Below the pieces are notes generated by a model, which saw only the letters and a list, made by a program, of their open reading frames with translations, had not been told where the DNA came from and did not search any database. Below, one piece after another: positions 3,945-6,252 of a stretch of 6,252 nt of DNA. Position numbers and translations under genes: made by a program. The stretch spans positions 1-6,252 of the forward strand of contig JACQEW010000308.1 of assembly GCA_016200365.1 (NCBI GenBank), written 5' to 3'. Positions within the stretch are counted from its first letter, which is position 1, and every line of letters begins with the position of its first letter. This stretch comes from Nitrospinota bacterium (GTDB lineage Bacteria > Nitrospinota > Nitrospinia > UBA9942).

Positions 3945-6252
3945 CAGCAGGCATACGAAGATATAATTAAAAAAGTCCAGAGACCGTCCAGGTATCTCGG
4001 TAATGAGGTAAACTCCATTCACCCCCCCATGAAGGGGGGGGCTGAAACAAAGATTGCCCTGATATTCCCCGACCTTTATGAGATAGGCATGTCCCATCTC
4101 GGGCTCAAAATACTCTACCATATTATCAACCAGAGAGAGGATGCAGTTGCGGAGAGGGTATTTTCACCCGATACGGATTATGAAGACCTGCTGTTGAAAA
4201 ACAATCTCCCCCTCGCAAGCCTCGAATCCTCTTTGCCTCTTAATAAATTCGATATAGTGGGTTTTACTCTCCAGTATGAGCTCAGTTATACAAATATACT
4301 GAATATTTTAAAATTGGGCGGGATACCTCTAAGACAGGCTGAACGTTCCCACGCAGACCTGTCCCCGAAGGTTTCTATCGGGGAGCGTGGTAACGAGGAT
4401 ATGCCTCTGATTATTGGCGGCGGACCTTGTGCCTTCAACCCTGAGCCGCTGTCCGATTTCTTTGACCTCTTTGTTATAGGGGATGGGGAAGAGGTCATAC
4501 ACGAGCTTATTGACAAGTATCGGCTTTCAAAGAAAAGCGGGATTAACCGTAAAGAACTCTTGTTCAATCTTTCGGATATTGAAGGGGTCTATGTGCCGTC
4601 TCTCTTTTCTGTATCTTATGAAATTGATGGTTCGATTGAAAAAGTAGCAGGATTTAAGGAAGGTTACAGATCAGTTACAAAGAGAACTATTTATGACCTC
4701 GATTCTTCGCCATATCCGTCATGCCAGATCGTCCCTTTTGCATCCCTGATACATGACAGGGTATCTGTGGAGATAGACAGGGGCTGTACACATGGATGCA
4801 GGTTCTGTCAGGCAGGTATCATATATCGTCCGTTAAGGGAGAGGTCCCCGCAGAAGGTAACGGAGCTTTTGCAGGAGACATTGAAAAACACAGGATATGA
4901 GGAGATATCCCTCGGCAGTTTAAGCTCGGGAGATTACCGCGGCATCACACCGCTTGTCGAATCTCTGATGAATAGGTATGAGCAGGACAGGACGGCTATC
5001 TCTCTCCCCTCTCTCCGTCCCGATACCCTTAATCCCGAGATGTTGAGGGAGATAAGCAGGGTGAGAAAGACAGGCTTTACCATTGCAGTAGAAGCGGGGA
5101 CGCAGAGGATGAGGGATATGATAAATAAGAAAATACGGGAGGAAGATATTTTCTCGGCAGTAAATGCTATAGCCTCGTCCGGATGGGATTCTCTCAAATT
5201 ATACTTTATGATAGGACTGCCTCGGGAGACTGATGATGATATAGAGGGGATATATAATCTCTGCCTCCAGATTTTAAAGAGAGAGAAAAGAATAAAAAAT
5301 ATAAATGTAAGCGTCTCCTCATTTGTTCCAAAGTCACATACCCCATTTCAATGGTCCGGACAGGAAAATCCCGAAGGCTTAAAAAAGAAGATGAGCTTCC
5401 TCCGCCAGAGATTCTCGGCTCACAAAAGAATTACCATGAAGTGGCACAATGCGGAGATGAGCTTTCTGGAGGGGGTGTTTGCGCGGGGCGACAGGAGGCT
5501 TGGGAGGGTGATAGAAAGGGCATTTGAGACAGGGTGCAAGTTTGACGGATGGACAGAGAGGATTGACTTTAAAAAATGGACGGATGCCTTCGTGGAGTGC
5601 GGAGTCTCCCCTGAATTTTATGCAAACAGGGAGATTAAAAGGGATGAGATTTTGCCGTGGGAGCATATCAAGACAGGTGTGAGCCGGAAGTTTCTTTACA
5701 GGGAATTCGAGAGGGGGATTACCCCTGATTGCCGCTACGAAGGGTGTATCGGATGCGGGCTTGACCCCTCAAGATGCAAGATACAGGATGCAAGAGGCAA
5801 GAGGCAAGAGACAAGAGACAAGAGACAAGATGCAAGATGCAAGATGCAAGATGCAACTCCAGCCCGTTCCCCTGTTCACAGGCGGTTCAGAATAAGATAT
5901 GAGAAAAAGGGTGATATGAAGTTTCTATCCCATCTTGAGGTCGGGAGGGTCTTCAGCAGGGCATTCAGAAGGGCAGGGATACCTCTCCTGTATTCAGAGG
6001 GATACCACCCCCATCCAAGAATAGCCTTCGGATTTGCCCTGCCTGTGGGAATAGAAAGCTCATGGGAGTATCTCGATGCAGAAATCGGAGGATACTTAGA
6101 TGCAGAGGAATTTGTTAAACAACTGAATACGAAGCTCCCTATAGGATTAAAGGTAATATCTGCCGAGCCGGTTCCGTCAGGAGCGAGATCTATCTCCGAT
6201 ATAACAGATAAAATTATTTTTTCCGTCGGTCTTCAGTTCCCGTTTAAAGGCG
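3942..6252 (+). CDS. B12-binding-like radical SAM protein (TIGR03960 type) fused to DUF2344 (TIGR03936 type), 3' partial
   Basis: The first 770 residues are visible; the end lies beyond the window, probably by about 100 residues given the usual size of DUF2344. The N-terminal region has RPSRYLGNEVNS, PDLYEIGMSHLGLKILY and GGGPCAFNPEP, typical of TIGR03960 proteins with a cobalamin-binding-like fold, though no canonical DxHxxG is seen. The radical SAM core has the [4Fe-4S] motif C282xxxC286xxC289 in DRGCTHGCRFCQAG, then LSSGDY and SLPSLRPDTL. The usual APEAG reads AVEAG (V383). A Cys cluster C597, C602, C605 closes this part. The DUF2344 domain begins near residue 648 (RFRIRYEKKGDMKFLSHLE). 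The reaction is unknown; relatives often neighbour RNase E/G genes, suggesting RNA-related work (family knowledge, unproven). Three repeat-derived segments lie in frame at residues 27-34, 135-152 and about 611-638. No stop or frameshift interrupts the frame, so it looks functional. Confidence 0.9.
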   Translation, partial: MQQAYEDIIKKVQRPSRYLGNEVNSIHPPMKGGAETKIALIFPDLYEIGMSHLGLKILYHIINQREDAVAERVFSPDTDYEDLLLKNNLPLASLESSLPLNKFDIVGFTLQYELSYTNILNILKLGGIPLRQAERSHADLSPKVSIGERGNEDMPLIIGGGPCAFNPEPLSDFFDLFVIGDGEEVIHELIDKYRLSKKSGINRKELLFNLSDIEGVYVPSLFSVSYEIDGSIEKVAGFKEGYRSVTKRTIYDLDSSPYPSCQIVPFASLIHDRVSVEIDRGCTHGCRFCQAGIIYRPLRERSPQKVTELLQETLKNTGYEEISLGSLSSGDYRGITPLVESLMNRYEQDRTAISLPSLRPDTLNPEMLREISRVRKTGFTIAVEAGTQRMRDMINKKIREEDIFSAVNAIASSGWDSLKLYFMIGLPRETDDDIEGIYNLCLQILKREKRIKNINVSVSSFVPKSHTPFQWSGQENPEGLKKKMSFLRQRFSAHKRITMKWHNAEMSFLEGVFARGDRRLGRVIERAFETGCKFDGWTERIDFKKWTDAFVECGVSPEFYANREIKRDEILPWEHIKTGVSRKFLYREFERGITPDCRYEGCIGCGLDPSRCKIQDARGKRQETRDKRQDARCKMQDATPARSPVHRRFRIRYEKKGDMKFLSHLEVGRVFSRAFRRAGIPLLYSEGYHPHPRIAFGFALPVGIESSWEYLDAEIGGYLDAEEFVKQLNTKLPIGLKVISAEPVPSGARSISDITDKIIFSVGLQFPFKG
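4022..4041 (+). repeat. Intragenic C7/G8 hairpin near the N-terminus
   Basis: Seven Cs (4022-4028) and eight Gs (4034-4041) form a 7-bp GC-only stem with a 5-nt loop ATGAA. It encodes residues 27-34, HPPMKGGA, in the variable stretch between NSI and the first strand of the B12-binding-like domain. The flanks TCACCCCC and GGGGCT resemble those of the hairpin at 71-93. Both homopolymers are long enough to risk slippage. Confidence 0.65.
4344..4395 (+). repeat. Intragenic palindromic element, in frame
   Basis: Outer arms CGTTCCCACGC (4344-4354) and GCGTGGTAACG (4385-4395) pair with one mismatch in 11. Inside is a perfect 7-bp hairpin, TCCCCGA (4362-4368) with TCGGGGA (4378-4384) and a 9-nt loop. 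It encodes residues 135-152 (RSHADLSPKVSIGERGNE), between the conserved GGIPLR and the GGGPCAFNPEP motif. From my recollection of the family, the two motifs are separated by only a few residues, so about 14-16 residues appear extra. The element matches intergenic hairpins in this window. Confidence 0.7.
5770..5853 (+). repeat. Intragenic (CAAGANN)x12 repeat coding for an interdomain linker
   Basis: Twelve consecutive 7-bp units (mostly CAAGATG, CAAGAGG, CAAGAGA; one CAGGATG) span exactly 84 bp, or 28 codons. Read in one frame, three units give a 7-residue period, so the protein has four heptapeptides of the form xKxQ[DE][AT]R, rich in Lys, Arg, Asp and Gln. They lie between the Cys cluster ending the radical SAM part and the DUF2344 domain. 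The same unit makes up the intergenic palindrome at 897-1020. Confidence 0.85.

Noticed and set aside
3792..4121. Minus-strand frame of 109 codons across the divergent gap and the radical SAM start
   Set aside because: Half is repeat sequence and the rest is antisense to conserved radical SAM coding sequence; the peptide is low-complexity.
4286..5666. Several minus-strand frames of 87-95 codons
   Set aside because: They are antisense to a continuous, well-conserved coding frame and show no domain signals of their own.
5770..5853. CRISPR array or frameshifted degraded gene end
   Set aside because: The 7-bp units are contiguous without spacers, and the reading frame continues unbroken into a conserved DUF2344 domain.
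5754..5890. Two separate genes (radical SAM and DUF2344) rather than one
   Set aside because: No stop codon, ribosome site or start is found between them, and the frame is continuous through the linker.

Overview
The window is chromosomal DNA from a bacterium of moderate GC content. It holds four protein genes, and the gaps between them are unusually full of short inverted and tandem repeats. No RNA gene, CRISPR array, transposase or phage gene is visible. The fused radical SAM/DUF2344 protein, the REC-GAF-histidine kinase and the repeat-rich spacers fit an environmental, probably Gram-negative lineage such as Nitrospirota or the former Deltaproteobacteria. That placement is inference and weak.

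Layout, left to right. Positions 1-263 carry a multi-hairpin repeat (65-123) and a plausible sigma70-type promoter (205-233). A small secreted M48-type zinc metalloprotease follows at 264-848 (+, GTG start). The convergent gap 849-1019 is mostly one long imperfect palindrome (897-1020). A short-chain dehydrogenase/reductase lies at 1020-1736 (-). The 312-base gap 1737-2048 is almost all repeat: 9-, 6- and 8-bp tandem repeats plus a double hairpin. A soluble REC-GAF-HisKA-HATPase sensor kinase lies at 2049-3740 (-). The 201-bp divergent gap 3741-3941 is bounded by a perfect 25-bp inverted repeat. A B12-binding-like/radical SAM protein fused to DUF2344 starts at a TTG at 3942 (+) and runs off the right end.

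The genes do not form an obvious pathway. The kinase and the dehydrogenase share a strand, but the gap between them argues against tight co-translation. The protease stands alone.

The most notable signal is that repeats of the kinds seen in the gaps also lie inside the radical SAM gene, in frame. A hairpin at 4362-4384 shares its 9-nt loop pattern and inner stem bases with hairpins at 71-93 and 1930-1954. Twelve copies of a 7-bp unit (5770-5853, exactly 28 codons) form the linker before DUF2344, and the same unit builds the intergenic palindrome at 897-1020. A C7/G8 hairpin lies near the N-terminus. Mobile palindromes and microsatellites thus appear to have been accepted as protein-coding insertions at tolerant positions, much like the Rickettsia palindromic elements.
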